The notes under the pieces: model-generated
Seen by the model: only the letters and a program-made list of their open reading frames with translations
The model's database searches: none
What the model was told of the DNA's origin: nothing
Translations under genes and position numbers: made by a program
DNA from: an uncultured Bacillaceae bacterium
GTDB taxonomy: Bacteria; Bacillota; Bacilli; Bacillales; Caldibacillaceae
Direction of reading: 5' to 3'
Assembly: GCA_937983015.1 (NCBI GenBank)
Contig: CALKAK010000131.1
Location: 1 to 14,095, forward strand
Length of the DNA: 14,095 bases
Part shown: piece by piece, positions 1-6,887 of the stretch
How positions within the stretch are numbered: position 1 is the stretch's first letter
Layout: each line of letters begins with the position of its first letter

Positions 1-258
1 CCAACTAGGAGGGTAGTGTATTTAAGGAATGTTGGCAAGTGGTTTTTTTATTCTCAGAGCCTACCTAACATGGTGTCTGAACATTACATTTTCATTGGTT
101 ATAATCAGATTTTCTTTAGGAAACAGTTTACTAATCGATATTTTGTGATATTCTTATTGATAGTTGTAACTGTTAATGAAGCATTTTGATACTTTTCAAA
201 ATCGGTTAATTTTATTTCTTGTAACGTTCCACAAACACAGGCAAAGAGGAGTGAAAAA
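1..258. other. Upstream region of manA; no recognisable gene
   Basis: This AT-rich stretch precedes manA. Reading frame 1 on the plus strand is open from the window edge to a TGA at 188-190 (62 codons), but the translation resembles nothing I know and it has no visible terminator after it, so I do not call a gene. No convincing promoter stands out. The best candidate is TTGATA at 186-191 with a weak TTTTAT at 210-215 (18-bp spacer). The only clear motif is the GTAACGTTCC element listed separately. Confidence 0.5.
221..230. promoter_or_regulatory. Candidate operator upstream of manA (AACGTT core)
   Basis: GTAACGTTCC lies 29 bp before the manA start codon. Its AACGTT core (223-228) is the one found in the lacI and GH130 promoter regions of this window, with the same flanking GTAACGTT as the site at 4663-4670. 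If the weak promoter at 186-215 is real, the site would sit at about its transcription start. The right half deviates from a perfect palindrome. A 6-bp core is short enough to arise by chance, so this is only a candidate. Confidence 0.35.
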
Positions 259-1206
259 ATGACAGAACCTTTGTTTTTACAACCGGTTTTTCAAGAACGA
301 ATTTGGGGTGGAACGAGATTAAAGGAGCAGTTCCAGTATGATATCCCTTCAGATCGAACCGGAGAGTGCTGGGCGATCTCGGGACATCCGAACGGGCAAA
401 GTGTTGTAAAAAACGGGCCCCATGCAGGAAAAACCATCGGGGAACTATGGGAGAATCATCGTGAACTGTTCGGGAACTTGGAAGGCGATGTGTTTCCCTT
501 ATTAGTAAAAATCTTGGATGCCAATGCCGATCTCTCTGTGCAAGTTCATCCGGATGATGAGTATGCGGCGAAATACGAAAATGGTGAATTAGGGAAAACG
601 GAATGCTGGTATATCATCGATTGTAAAGAAGACGCGGAAATTGTCTTTGGCCATACCGCCAAGACGAAAGAAGAATTACGACAACAGATCGAAGCCGGCA
701 ATTGGGATGAACTTTTAAGGCGTGTCCCGATCAAACCGGGTGATTTCTTCTTTGTTCCCAGCGGGACCATCCATGCCCTTTGTGAAGGGACGCTTGTTTT
801 AGAAACCCAGCAAAGCTCGGATACGACGTATCGCGTATATGATTATGATCGTATCGATCAGAATGGGAATAAACGGGAATTGCATATTGAAAAATCCATC
901 GATGTAACAACTGTCCCACACCGCGATCCTGAGTTAAATATAACAACCAAACAAATCCAAGATGCACAAGTGACAACGTTTATTCAGGGCGAATACTTCT
1001 CCGTTTATAAATGGGATGTGAATGGTAAGCTTGTCACGGAAAACAAACAGCCATTTTTGTTATTTAGTGTATTAGCAGGTAATGGGAACTTACAAATCAA
1101 CGATCAAACGTACTCTTTAGATAAAGGTGATCATTTTATTTTACCTGCGACGGTAAAGGAATTTAGTCTGGATGGAAACTTGCAACTCATCGTTTCGCAT
1201 GTATAG
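259..1206 (+). CDS. manA: Mannose-6-phosphate isomerase, class I, Bacillus type
   Basis: This cytoplasmic zinc enzyme interconverts mannose 6-phosphate and fructose 6-phosphate, the step that brings mannose into glycolysis. The 315-residue length is that of the short Bacillus ManA/Pmi proteins. The metal site is visible: QVHPDD supplies Gln95 and His97, KTECWYI supplies Glu115, and GTIHALC supplies His172. Arg192 in the YRVYDYDR segment matches the conserved active-site arginine. The N-terminal PVFQERIWGG is typical of the family. The C-terminal part (about 245-315) is the second cupin-like domain. The ATG is preceded by AGAGGAG at good distance. pgcA follows after 36 bp, so the two probably form one transcript. 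With the GH130 phosphorylase of this window, ManA would complete the path from mannose 1-phosphate to fructose 6-phosphate. Confidence 0.96.
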   Translation: MTEPLFLQPVFQERIWGGTRLKEQFQYDIPSDRTGECWAISGHPNGQSVVKNGPHAGKTIGELWENHRELFGNLEGDVFPLLVKILDANADLSVQVHPDDEYAAKYENGELGKTECWYIIDCKEDAEIVFGHTAKTKEELRQQIEAGNWDELLRRVPIKPGDFFFVPSGTIHALCEGTLVLETQQSSDTTYRVYDYDRIDQNGNKRELHIEKSIDVTTVPHRDPELNITTKQIQDAQVTTFIQGEYFSVYKWDVNGKLVTENKQPFLLFSVLAGNGNLQINDQTYSLDKGDHFILPATVKEFSLDGNLQLIVSHV

Positions 1207-1242
1207 ATCATTGCATCTGAAGAAGAAATGGAGGATTTCATA

Positions 1243-2982
1243 ATGAGTTGGAGAATGGTTGCCGATAAATGGCTGCGATTTCAAGACCTCGAACCAGATT
1301 TGAAAGAACAATTGAATCGTGTAAAAAATGATGAAAAGAAGCTGGAAGAACTATTTTATAAAAATCTTGAATTCGGTACCGGGGGAATGCGCGGTGAGCT
1401 CGGTCCGGGTACGAACCGGATGAATATCTATACCGTTCGTAAAGCTTCCGAAGGATTAGCCCGTTATTTACTCCATCAGGGTCAAGAGCTCGCAAAAAGG
1501 GGAATTGTGATTGCCTACGATTCACGGCATAAATCACCAGAATTTGCCTTAGAAGTTGCCAAAACCGTAGGAAAGCACGGGATCAAAGCGTATTTGTTTC
1601 GCAAGTTGCGGCCAACTCCTGAATTGTCCTTTGCCGTCCGCTATTTAGGGGCTGCCGCTGGCGTTGTGATTACGGCCAGTCACAATCCACCTGAATACAA
1701 TGGCTATAAAGTATATGATGAAAATGGCGGCCAATTAACACCCGGGCCCGCGGAACAGCTAACTCGTTTTGTCGAACAGGTGGAAGATGAATTATTCGTT
1801 GAGGTAGCGGATGAACAGGAATTGCTTGAAAAAGGATTGCTCGAATATATCGGTGAAGAAATTGACCAAGCGTATCTCGACCAATTAGCGACGATCCAAT
1901 TAAATAAACCGGTAGTGGAAAAGATGGCGAAAGATTTAAAAATCGTCTTCACACCACTACACGGCACATCCAACCGCCTCATCCAAATGGGCTTGAAGCG
2001 GTTCGGTTTTGAAAACGTCACGGTCGTAAAAGAACAGGAATTGCCCGATCCTGACTTTTCCACGGTCAAATCGCCAAACCCGGAAGACCCGGAAGCCTTT
2101 GAGCTTGCCATTCGCTATGGAAAAGAAGTGGATGCTGATATTTTACTCGGAACCGATCCGGATTCTGACCGTCTCGGAGTCGTTGTGAAAAATAAACACG
2201 GTAACTATGTCCCGTTAACCGGCAACCAAATCGGCGCCATTTTACTGCATTACATTTTATCCCAGAGAAAAGAAAAGGGCATCTTACCGGATAATGGTGT
2301 GATGGTAAAAACCATCGTAACTTCCGATTTAGGCCGGGCCATAGCGGATGATTTTGGGGTTAAGACGATCGACACGCTGACCGGCTTCAAATTTATCGGT
2401 GAGAAGATTAATGAATTTGAAAAAACCGGTGAATACAAGTTTTTATTCGGCTTTGAAGAAAGTTATGGCTGTCTTATCGGCGATTTCGTTCGTGACAAAG
2501 ACGCCGTTCAAACATCCATTCTCGTTGCTGAAGTTGCAGCCTTCTACAAAGCTCAGGGGAAAACGTTGTTGGATGGTTTGAACGAAATCTTTGAAAAATA
2601 TGGCTACTATCTCGAATCTTTACAATCGCTCACGCTAAAAGGAAAAACCGGGGCAGAACAGATTACCCGAATCATGAATTCCTTCCGGAAAAACCCGCCG
2701 TTAACATTAGCCGGTGTGGAAGTAGTAGCAGTAGAGGATTATTGGACAGGCGAAAAGAAAGATTTAAAAACAGGAAGAAAAGATCCGATCGAATTACCGA
2801 AATCAAATGTCTTAAAATTTTTCCTGGAAGACGGCTCCTGGTTCTGTGCCCGTCCTTCAGGAACAGAACCGAAATGCAAATTTTATTTCGGTGTAAATAA
2901 ATCTTCTTATGCCGAGGCAGAAAGATTTTTAAACAACTTAGAAGAAGTGGTCATGGCACACGTTCGCGAATTGATACAATAA
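1243..2982 (+). CDS. pgcA: Alpha-phosphohexomutase (phosphoglucomutase/phosphomannomutase)
   Basis: This enzyme moves phosphate between C1 and C6 of an aldohexose through a phosphoserine. It is very close in sequence to Bacillus subtilis PgcA (about 580 residues). I start it at the ATG at 1243 (579 residues) because GGAGG at 1230-1234 lies 8 bp before it; an in-frame ATG at 1228 lies at the ribosome binding site and is unlikely. All four active-site loops are present: the phosphoserine loop TASHNPPEYNG (Ser146), the metal loop DPDSDR (Asp305, Asp307, Asp309), the sugar loop GFEESYG (403-409) and the phosphate loop RPSGTEPK (537-544). PgcA is known for glucose phosphates. Its place beside manA, and the nearby GH130 gene that should yield mannose 1-phosphate, suggest that it also or mainly acts on mannose phosphates here. 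The terminator at 3044-3088 ends the unit. Confidence 0.95.
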   Translation: MSWRMVADKWLRFQDLEPDLKEQLNRVKNDEKKLEELFYKNLEFGTGGMRGELGPGTNRMNIYTVRKASEGLARYLLHQGQELAKRGIVIAYDSRHKSPEFALEVAKTVGKHGIKAYLFRKLRPTPELSFAVRYLGAAAGVVITASHNPPEYNGYKVYDENGGQLTPGPAEQLTRFVEQVEDELFVEVADEQELLEKGLLEYIGEEIDQAYLDQLATIQLNKPVVEKMAKDLKIVFTPLHGTSNRLIQMGLKRFGFENVTVVKEQELPDPDFSTVKSPNPEDPEAFELAIRYGKEVDADILLGTDPDSDRLGVVVKNKHGNYVPLTGNQIGAILLHYILSQRKEKGILPDNGVMVKTIVTSDLGRAIADDFGVKTIDTLTGFKFIGEKINEFEKTGEYKFLFGFEESYGCLIGDFVRDKDAVQTSILVAEVAAFYKAQGKTLLDGLNEIFEKYGYYLESLQSLTLKGKTGAEQITRIMNSFRKNPPLTLAGVEVVAVEDYWTGEKKDLKTGRKDPIELPKSNVLKFFLEDGSWFCARPSGTEPKCKFYFGVNKSSYAEAERFLNNLEEVVMAHVRELIQ

Positions 2983-3043
2983 GCCCTTTTGGCCAATTGA
3001 TCTGGCGAATATAAGAATAATTTTAATAGAATAGATGGAAACG

Positions 3044-3088
3044 GAGAGCTTGGGAGAGGGATTGCATCTTAAAAGCTCTCTTTTTTTT
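3044..3088 (+). terminator. Intrinsic terminator of manA-pgcA
   Basis: GAGAGCTT (3044-3051) pairs with AAGCTCTC (3073-3080) around a 21-nt loop, followed directly by eight T residues (3081-3088). It lies 61 bp after the pgcA stop codon. Confidence 0.85.
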
Positions 3089-3336
3089 ATTTACTAAAAT
3101 TAGCCATTGAAATGGTGATTATTTGTAAAAGAAGGAATTTCGGTTGCCAAAACAATGCACTTGAATCTTTGAATCACGCTTCACATCTCTATGCAGTTCT
3201 CCCTAATTTTTACGTTCTTTCACGGATTGCACAGTAAAGAAAAGCTAGCGGACTAGATAGTTGCCATCAAACAGATCAAAAAAGAATTTTTCATCCAAAC
3301 CGCTTGCAGCAGCAAGCATCCTTCATTTTTACCCCA
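3089..3336. other. Intergenic DNA between the two converging terminators
   Basis: I see no gene here on either strand. The only structure is a small hairpin, GCTTGC (3302-3307) with GCAAGC (3312-3317) around a 4-nt loop. It has no T-run next to it. Confidence 0.6.
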
Positions 3337-3380
3337 CTAAAAAGAAAAGTAGTACAAACCTTCCTCTAGTCTGTACTACT
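3337..3380 (-). terminator. Intrinsic terminator of the lacI-family gene
   Basis: AGTAGTACA (3348-3356) pairs perfectly with TGTACTACT (3372-3380) around a 15-nt loop. Read on the minus strand, the stem is followed by the T-rich run complementary to 3337-3347. It lies 43 bp past the regulator's stop codon and faces the pgcA terminator, as expected for convergent genes. Confidence 0.8.
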
Positions 3381-3423
3381 GTCCGTCTGTTTCTTGCGAT
3401 TTAATTGATAAAGATTTTCTTCC

Positions 3424-4437
3424 TCATGATTCCTTATTCCGGCTGACAGAATTACCCAAAGCAAGTGTTGGTGAAATAACGACCTCCTGAATCGGGGCTT
3501 TTGGATTGTTGATGCGCCACAATAAGAGATCGATTCCTTTTTCCGCATAATAATCGAGTTTGATATCCATCGACGTGATTTTTGGTGAGGCTAGTTGGCT
3601 GAACTGTCCATTATCAAAACTGACGATCGACATATCCTCAGGAATGCGAAACCCTTTTGCTTGCAACACTTGATTGACGATATATCCGAGGCGATCATTG
3701 GCACAAAACCACGCCGTTGGCATCTCATCTAGGCTTTCAATAAACTGTTTAATTCTTTCCTCATCATCGGGTGTGTCTTTTAAAATGAATTTGTCATGAA
3801 CGGGTAACTTGTAATCTTCATGCACCTTTAAATAGCCTAAAAGACGTTCTTCATAACTCGGTGAGCGGTAAATGTCACCCACAAAACCGATTTTTTTATG
3901 GTGATGTTCGATCAAGTACTCAACGGCGAGATACGCACCGAAACGATTGTTTGTCAGTATGGAATCTGCCTCGATATGGGGATGATGATGGTCGATCAGG
4001 ATCGTCGGGATCCCTGATGCGATGATTTTATTGATATATTCCGTAGTAATATGGGATAACACGATAATCCCCTGTACGGTTTTTTCCCGAATAAATGATG
4101 GTAGAACCATTTTCTTCGCTGCTTCCGGGCTGACCGATTCGATGAGAAGGTTCATTTCCCGTTTGCGAACTTCATTTTGTAAAGATAAAAAAATTTCCCC
4201 AAAGAAAATTGGTTGAGAGAGCGTGTAGTCTGACGCCACCAATCCTATGGATTGCACCTTTTGTTCAGTAGCAGGTTTTCTTTCTTTGTAATCATAGCCG
4301 AGTTTTTTTGCTGTTTCGATAACAAGTTTTCTCGTTTCTTCACTTACTCCCGGTTTCCCTGATAACGCGCGGGAAACGGAATTCCTGGAGATATTCAGGG
4401 CTTTCGCAATATCTTGCATTGTAACCTTTTTTTTCAC
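3424..4437 (-). CDS. LacI-family transcriptional regulator of the mannoside cluster
   Basis: This is a sugar-responsive DNA-binding regulator. I start it at the GTG at 4437-4435 (337 residues): AAAGGTGG lies 9-10 bp before it and the protein then begins VKKKVTMQDIAKALN, the usual LacI-family beginning. The upstream in-frame ATG at 4491 would fall almost on the predicted transcription start and lacks a ribosome binding site. The helix-turn-helix covers residues 7-26, with ISRNSVSRALSG as the recognition helix. Residues 64-337 form the two-lobed periplasmic-binding-like sensor domain, including TAWFCANDRLG (241-251) and IVSFDNG (271-277). The hinge (about 47-60, YDYKERKPATEQK) lacks the usual leucine-bearing ARxL helix. 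It is divergent from the GH130 operon and probably represses both that operon and itself. The inducer is unknown; a mannoside or sugar phosphate is the natural guess. Confidence 0.9.
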   Translation of the reverse strand: MKKKVTMQDIAKALNISRNSVSRALSGKPGVSEETRKLVIETAKKLGYDYKERKPATEQKVQSIGLVASDYTLSQPIFFGEIFLSLQNEVRKREMNLLIESVSPEAAKKMVLPSFIREKTVQGIIVLSHITTEYINKIIASGIPTILIDHHHPHIEADSILTNNRFGAYLAVEYLIEHHHKKIGFVGDIYRSPSYEERLLGYLKVHEDYKLPVHDKFILKDTPDDEERIKQFIESLDEMPTAWFCANDRLGYIVNQVLQAKGFRIPEDMSIVSFDNGQFSQLASPKITSMDIKLDYYAEKGIDLLLWRINNPKAPIQEVVISPTLALGNSVSRNKES

Positions 4438-4485
4438 TTGTATCTGACCACCTTTAAACGATAGATCAATCTCATGACACCTAAA

Positions 4486-4499
4486 TTGCAACGTTACCT
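4486..4499. promoter_or_regulatory. Candidate operator at the lacI transcription start
   Basis: TTGCAACGTTACCT contains the AACGTT core at 4490-4495. On the minus strand it begins a few bases after the -10 box of the lacI promoter, so it covers the predicted start point. A repressor bound here would block its own gene. The flanks are only partly symmetrical (GCAACGTTAC). Confidence 0.5.
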
Positions 4500-4501
4500 A
4501 A

Positions 4502-4530
4502 ACTATACTATGAAAAGCAATGATTTTCAA
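4502..4530 (-). promoter_or_regulatory. Sigma-A promoter of the lacI-family gene
   Basis: On the minus strand, TTGAAA (complement of 4525-4530) and TATAGT (complement of 4502-4507) are separated by exactly 17 bp. Both boxes are one base from consensus. The predicted start is near 4495, giving a leader of about 58 nt before the GTG start. Confidence 0.75.
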
Positions 4531-4602
4531 ATCCCATTCAAAGAAATGGCCTTATTAGATGTAAAGTTACATGATTATCAATTTTTGGGCAAAAAACATA
4601 TA

Positions 4603-4631
4603 TTGACAACGGAAATTTATGTTTATATAAT
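4603..4631 (+). promoter_or_regulatory. Perfect-consensus sigma-A promoter of the GH130 operon
   Basis: TTGACA (4603-4608), a 17-bp spacer and TATAAT (4626-4631) match the sigma-A consensus at all 12 positions. The predicted start is near 4638, about 66 nt before the GH130 ATG. A promoter this strong, with operator-like palindromes just downstream, fits tight repression and high output on induction. Confidence 0.9.
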
Positions 4632-4637
4632 TAGGAA

Positions 4638-4651
4638 TGTAAACGTTTATA
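4638..4651. promoter_or_regulatory. Operator 1 of the GH130 promoter (LacI-family site or cre)
   Basis: TGTAAACGTTTATA contains the perfect 10-bp palindrome TAAACGTTTA (4640-4649) with a central CpG, as in LacI/CcpA-family operators. It covers the predicted transcription start and the first dozen bases. It also fits the CcpA cre pattern with one mismatch, so it may serve the local regulator, CcpA, or both. Confidence 0.7.
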
Positions 4652-4660
4652 ATTTTATAA

Positions 4661-4673
4661 ATGTAACGTTATA
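4661..4673. promoter_or_regulatory. Operator 2 of the GH130 promoter
   Basis: ATGTAACGTTATA contains the perfect 8-bp palindrome TAACGTTA (4664-4671). Its centre is 23 bp from that of operator 1, about two turns of the helix, so two dimers could bind on one face. It is one base shorter on each side of the core than operator 1 and fits cre less well, which favours the local LacI-family regulator. Confidence 0.6.
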
Positions 4674-4703
4674 AATAATGCTTGTAAAGAAATGAGGTAA
4701 AGT

Positions 4704-5768
4704 ATGAAGGTACGTAGATATCCACATAATCCAATTATCACACCAAAAGATGTCAAACCTTACTTGAAAGACCATCAAGTCATCGGTGTCTTTAATGCAG
4801 GGGTTGCCGAATACGATGGTGAAATTCTTTTACTTCTCCGTGTTGCTGAACAACCGATTAGCGAAGATCCGAATATTGTAAACGTTTCCTATATTGACTT
4901 TTCGGATGGAGAGGGAAAGGTAGAAATCATCTCGCTCCATAAAGATGACCCGAATTATGATTTTTCCGATCCGCGCACGATTTTTAACAAAGAAAATCGG
5001 AAAATCGCTTATTTAACATCGCTTTCGCATATTCGGATTGCCAGAAGTAAAGATGGTTACAATTTTACAATTGATGAAACCCCTTTTATTTTTCCGGAAA
5101 ATGAACGGGAAGCGTGGGGCATTGAAGACCCGCGTGTCACGAAGATCGATGATACTTTCTACATTCAATATTCAGCTGTATCCCCTGAAGGGATCGGTGT
5201 CGGTCTTGTAGCGACAGAAGATTTCCAAACCTACAAGCGTCACGGTTTAATGCTCCATCCTGAAAATAAAGATGTTACGATCTTCCCTGAAAAAATCAAT
5301 GGCAAATATTATTGCCTGCATCGTCCGGTACCGGCTAGCATTGGTCGCCCCGAAATCTGGATTGCCGAATCCGACAATTTAGAGCAGTGGGGAAACCATC
5401 AATTCTTACTGGGCGTCTCCAGTGACGGCTGGGAAAATGGCCGAATTGGTGCGGGAGCGGTGCCGATTAAAACAGATGAGGGCTGGTTAGAAATTTATCA
5501 TGCCGCTGATCAAAATGACCGGTATTGTTTAGGGGCGATCTTGCTAGATCTAGATAATCCTGCGAAAATCGTCGGGAAAACCCCTGAACCGATTATGGAA
5601 CCGGTTGAAAAATACGAGATCGAAGGGTATTTTGGCAATGTAGTGTTTACATGCGGTGCGGTTGTAAACGGTGATATGGTACGTATTTATTATGGTGTGG
5701 CAGATACTTCGATCGCTGTTGCTGAGATTCGATTATCAGATATTTTACAACAATTGGAACGGTATTGA
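4704..5768 (+). CDS. GH130 beta-mannoside phosphorylase
   Basis: GH130 enzymes cleave beta-mannosides with inorganic phosphate, with inversion, releasing alpha-mannose 1-phosphate. The 354-residue protein is cytoplasmic (no signal peptide) and of normal length for this five-bladed propeller family. Family marks are HNPIIT (8-13), FNAGVAEYDG (30-39), the GIEDPR segment (139-144; Asp142 is the likely proton donor), NKDVTIFPEKINGKYY (188-203) and LHRP (205-208). The phosphate-contacting Lys197, His206 and Arg207 region is kept, which argues for a phosphorylase rather than one of the GH130 hydrolases. Exact linkage cannot be read from the sequence. Beta-1,2-mannobiose is my preferred substrate because the locus resembles that of Listeria Lin0857; beta-1,4-mannosyl sugars remain possible. 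It is the first gene of the operon, after GAGGT at 4694-4698. The DUF1861 gene follows 21 bp after its stop. Confidence 0.93.
   Translation: MKVRRYPHNPIITPKDVKPYLKDHQVIGVFNAGVAEYDGEILLLLRVAEQPISEDPNIVNVSYIDFSDGEGKVEIISLHKDDPNYDFSDPRTIFNKENRKIAYLTSLSHIRIARSKDGYNFTIDETPFIFPENEREAWGIEDPRVTKIDDTFYIQYSAVSPEGIGVGLVATEDFQTYKRHGLMLHPENKDVTIFPEKINGKYYCLHRPVPASIGRPEIWIAESDNLEQWGNHQFLLGVSSDGWENGRIGAGAVPIKTDEGWLEIYHAADQNDRYCLGAILLDLDNPAKIVGKTPEPIMEPVEKYEIEGYFGNVVFTCGAVVNGDMVRIYYGVADTSIAVAEIRLSDILQQLERY
4877..4890. promoter_or_regulatory. Possible intragenic cre/operator in the GH130 gene
   Basis: TGTAAACGTTTCCT repeats the first 11 bases of operator 1 (TGTAAACGTTT), 239 bp downstream and inside the GH130 gene. 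Intragenic cre sites that act as roadblocks are known in Bacillus. It codes for V-N-V in frame, so chance is a fair alternative. Confidence 0.25.
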
Positions 5769-5789
5769 CCGCTTGTGAGGAGGAAGAAG

Positions 5790-6722
5790 ATGGTTTTTAC
5801 TGTTAGTGAACTGTTGAACGAATACGCACAACACGGAGAAGTGTTTGCGGCGGAGAAACTGGTCTTTACCGGGGTCGGTGATCGTGATGTTTATAATATA
5901 ACGGCCCCCTTTGAGGACGAGGGGGAAAAGGTGATCGCAGGTAGGGTCGAACACCGGGATACCGAGTTTTCGGAAATTGTGTTTTTCGTTGAAGAAGATG
6001 GTGTGTGGAGACCCCGGGAAAATACTCAGACCTACAAATTGCAAGATCCTTTTGTGACAAGAATTCAAGGGTTGCTTGTTTTTGGCGGGGTTGAAGTTTT
6101 TCCGCACCCGGAGAACGAAAAACAGTTGATGTGGCGCACCGTGTTTTACAAAGGGAAGAATATCAGGTCCTTAGAAAAATTCGCTACGGGACCGGTCGGG
6201 ATGAAAGATATCCGGCTGTTTGAATATAAGGATAAAGTTGGTGTCTTTACCCGACCGCAAGGAGAAAAGGGTGGCAGAGGAAAAATCGGCTTTACGCTCA
6301 TCGACTCGTTAGAAGATTTAAATGAGGAAATTATTGATGCAGCTCCGTTGATCAAGCCCCATTTTCTTGATGAAGAGTGGGGTGGTGTGAATGCGGCGTA
6401 TGTGGCAAAAGATGGCGAGCGAATTTTTGCCCTTGCCCATATTGCCCGGTTTGATCAAGAAGGAAATCGTCACTATTACCCGGTCACGTTTGAGTATAAC
6501 CCCGAACAAAACGAGATCCATTCGATGAAAATTATCGCTACCCGATCGGATTTTCCAGAGGGACCGGCAAAAAGACCTGATTTAGAAGATGTGCTCTTTA
6601 GCGGGGGGCTATACTTCTTAGATGATGAAAAAGTGGAGTTATATGTCGGTGTCAGTGATGCCGAAGCTCATAAGGCGACAATTCCCAATCCCTTTGGTGA
6701 AGTGCCGACATTTTTAGAGTAA
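5790..6722 (+). CDS. DUF1861 (MTP-1 family) beta-propeller protein, function unknown
   Basis: The 310-residue product has no signal peptide or membrane segment and should be cytoplasmic. I start it at the ATG at 5790, six bases after GAGGAGG; a GTG at 5775 overlaps that binding site. I recognise it as DUF1861/MTP-1-like, a group related to the furanosidase-type propellers that include GH43 and GH130. Repeated blade-like segments carry acidic residues in comparable places: QDPFVTR (85-91, Asp86), MKDIRLFEYKD (138-148, Asp140), EEWGGVNAAYV (195-205), RPDLEDVLFSGGLY (262-275) and ELYVGVSDAEAH (283-294). QDPF resembles the EDPR loop of GH130. It lies between the GH130 gene and the transporter and is surely co-transcribed with GH130. 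It may process a related mannoside, or bind one. I know of no proven activity. Confidence 0.75.
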   Translation: MVFTVSELLNEYAQHGEVFAAEKLVFTGVGDRDVYNITAPFEDEGEKVIAGRVEHRDTEFSEIVFFVEEDGVWRPRENTQTYKLQDPFVTRIQGLLVFGGVEVFPHPENEKQLMWRTVFYKGKNIRSLEKFATGPVGMKDIRLFEYKDKVGVFTRPQGEKGGRGKIGFTLIDSLEDLNEEIIDAAPLIKPHFLDEEWGGVNAAYVAKDGERIFALAHIARFDQEGNRHYYPVTFEYNPEQNEIHSMKIIATRSDFPEGPAKRPDLEDVLFSGGLYFLDDEKVELYVGVSDAEAHKATIPNPFGEVPTFLE

Positions 6723-6793
6723 ACTGAGGAATTCCTGATATCGCGATTGGGAGAAATGACAGTGTCTTTCCAACATTCGTTGATTTTGCAAAC

Positions 6794-6841
6794 GGCCTAA
6801 AGCATGAATGAACGAAGGCCATACCTGTCACTAAGTGACAG
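6794..6841 (+). other. Two inverted repeats in the leader of the binding-protein gene
   Basis: The 165-bp gap between the DUF1861 and binding-protein genes holds GGCCT (6794-6798) with AGGCC (6816-6820), then CTGTCACT (6825-6832) with AGTGACAG (6834-6841), a perfect 8-bp arm with one base between. There is no T-run after either, so they are unlikely to terminate. They could protect the downstream mRNA after processing, or form a protein-binding palindrome. I see no convincing separate promoter for the transporter genes here. Confidence 0.5.
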
Positions 6842-6887
6842 TTAAAATTGATAAATAATTTATTATTAAAGATTAGGAGTGATTGTT

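Noticed and set aside
1..190. Open reading frame of 62 codons running in from the left edge on the plus strand
   Set aside because: Its translation is rich in aromatic and hydrophobic residues but matches nothing I recognise, and no terminator follows. Chance openness in AT-rich DNA is adequate to explain it.
1704..2111. 135-codon minus-strand frame opposite pgcA
   Set aside because: It is antisense to a well-supported enzyme and its Ser-rich composition is typical of a shadow frame.
3302..3317. Small GCTTGC/GCAAGC hairpin between the two terminators
   Set aside because: It has no adjacent T-run or gene context, and short hairpins of this size are common.
3366..3548. 60-codon minus-strand frame near the lacI 3' end
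   Set aside because: It overlaps the regulator in another frame and runs through the terminator stem.
4438..4491. Longer lacI product starting at the ATG at 4491 (18 extra residues)
   Set aside because: The predicted transcription start is near 4495, so this ATG would be nearly leaderless. The GTG at 4437 has a good ribosome binding site and gives the usual family N-terminus.
4474..4674. 66-codon plus-strand frame in the lacI-GH130 intergenic region
   Set aside because: It covers both divergent promoters and the operator palindromes and has no ribosome binding site.
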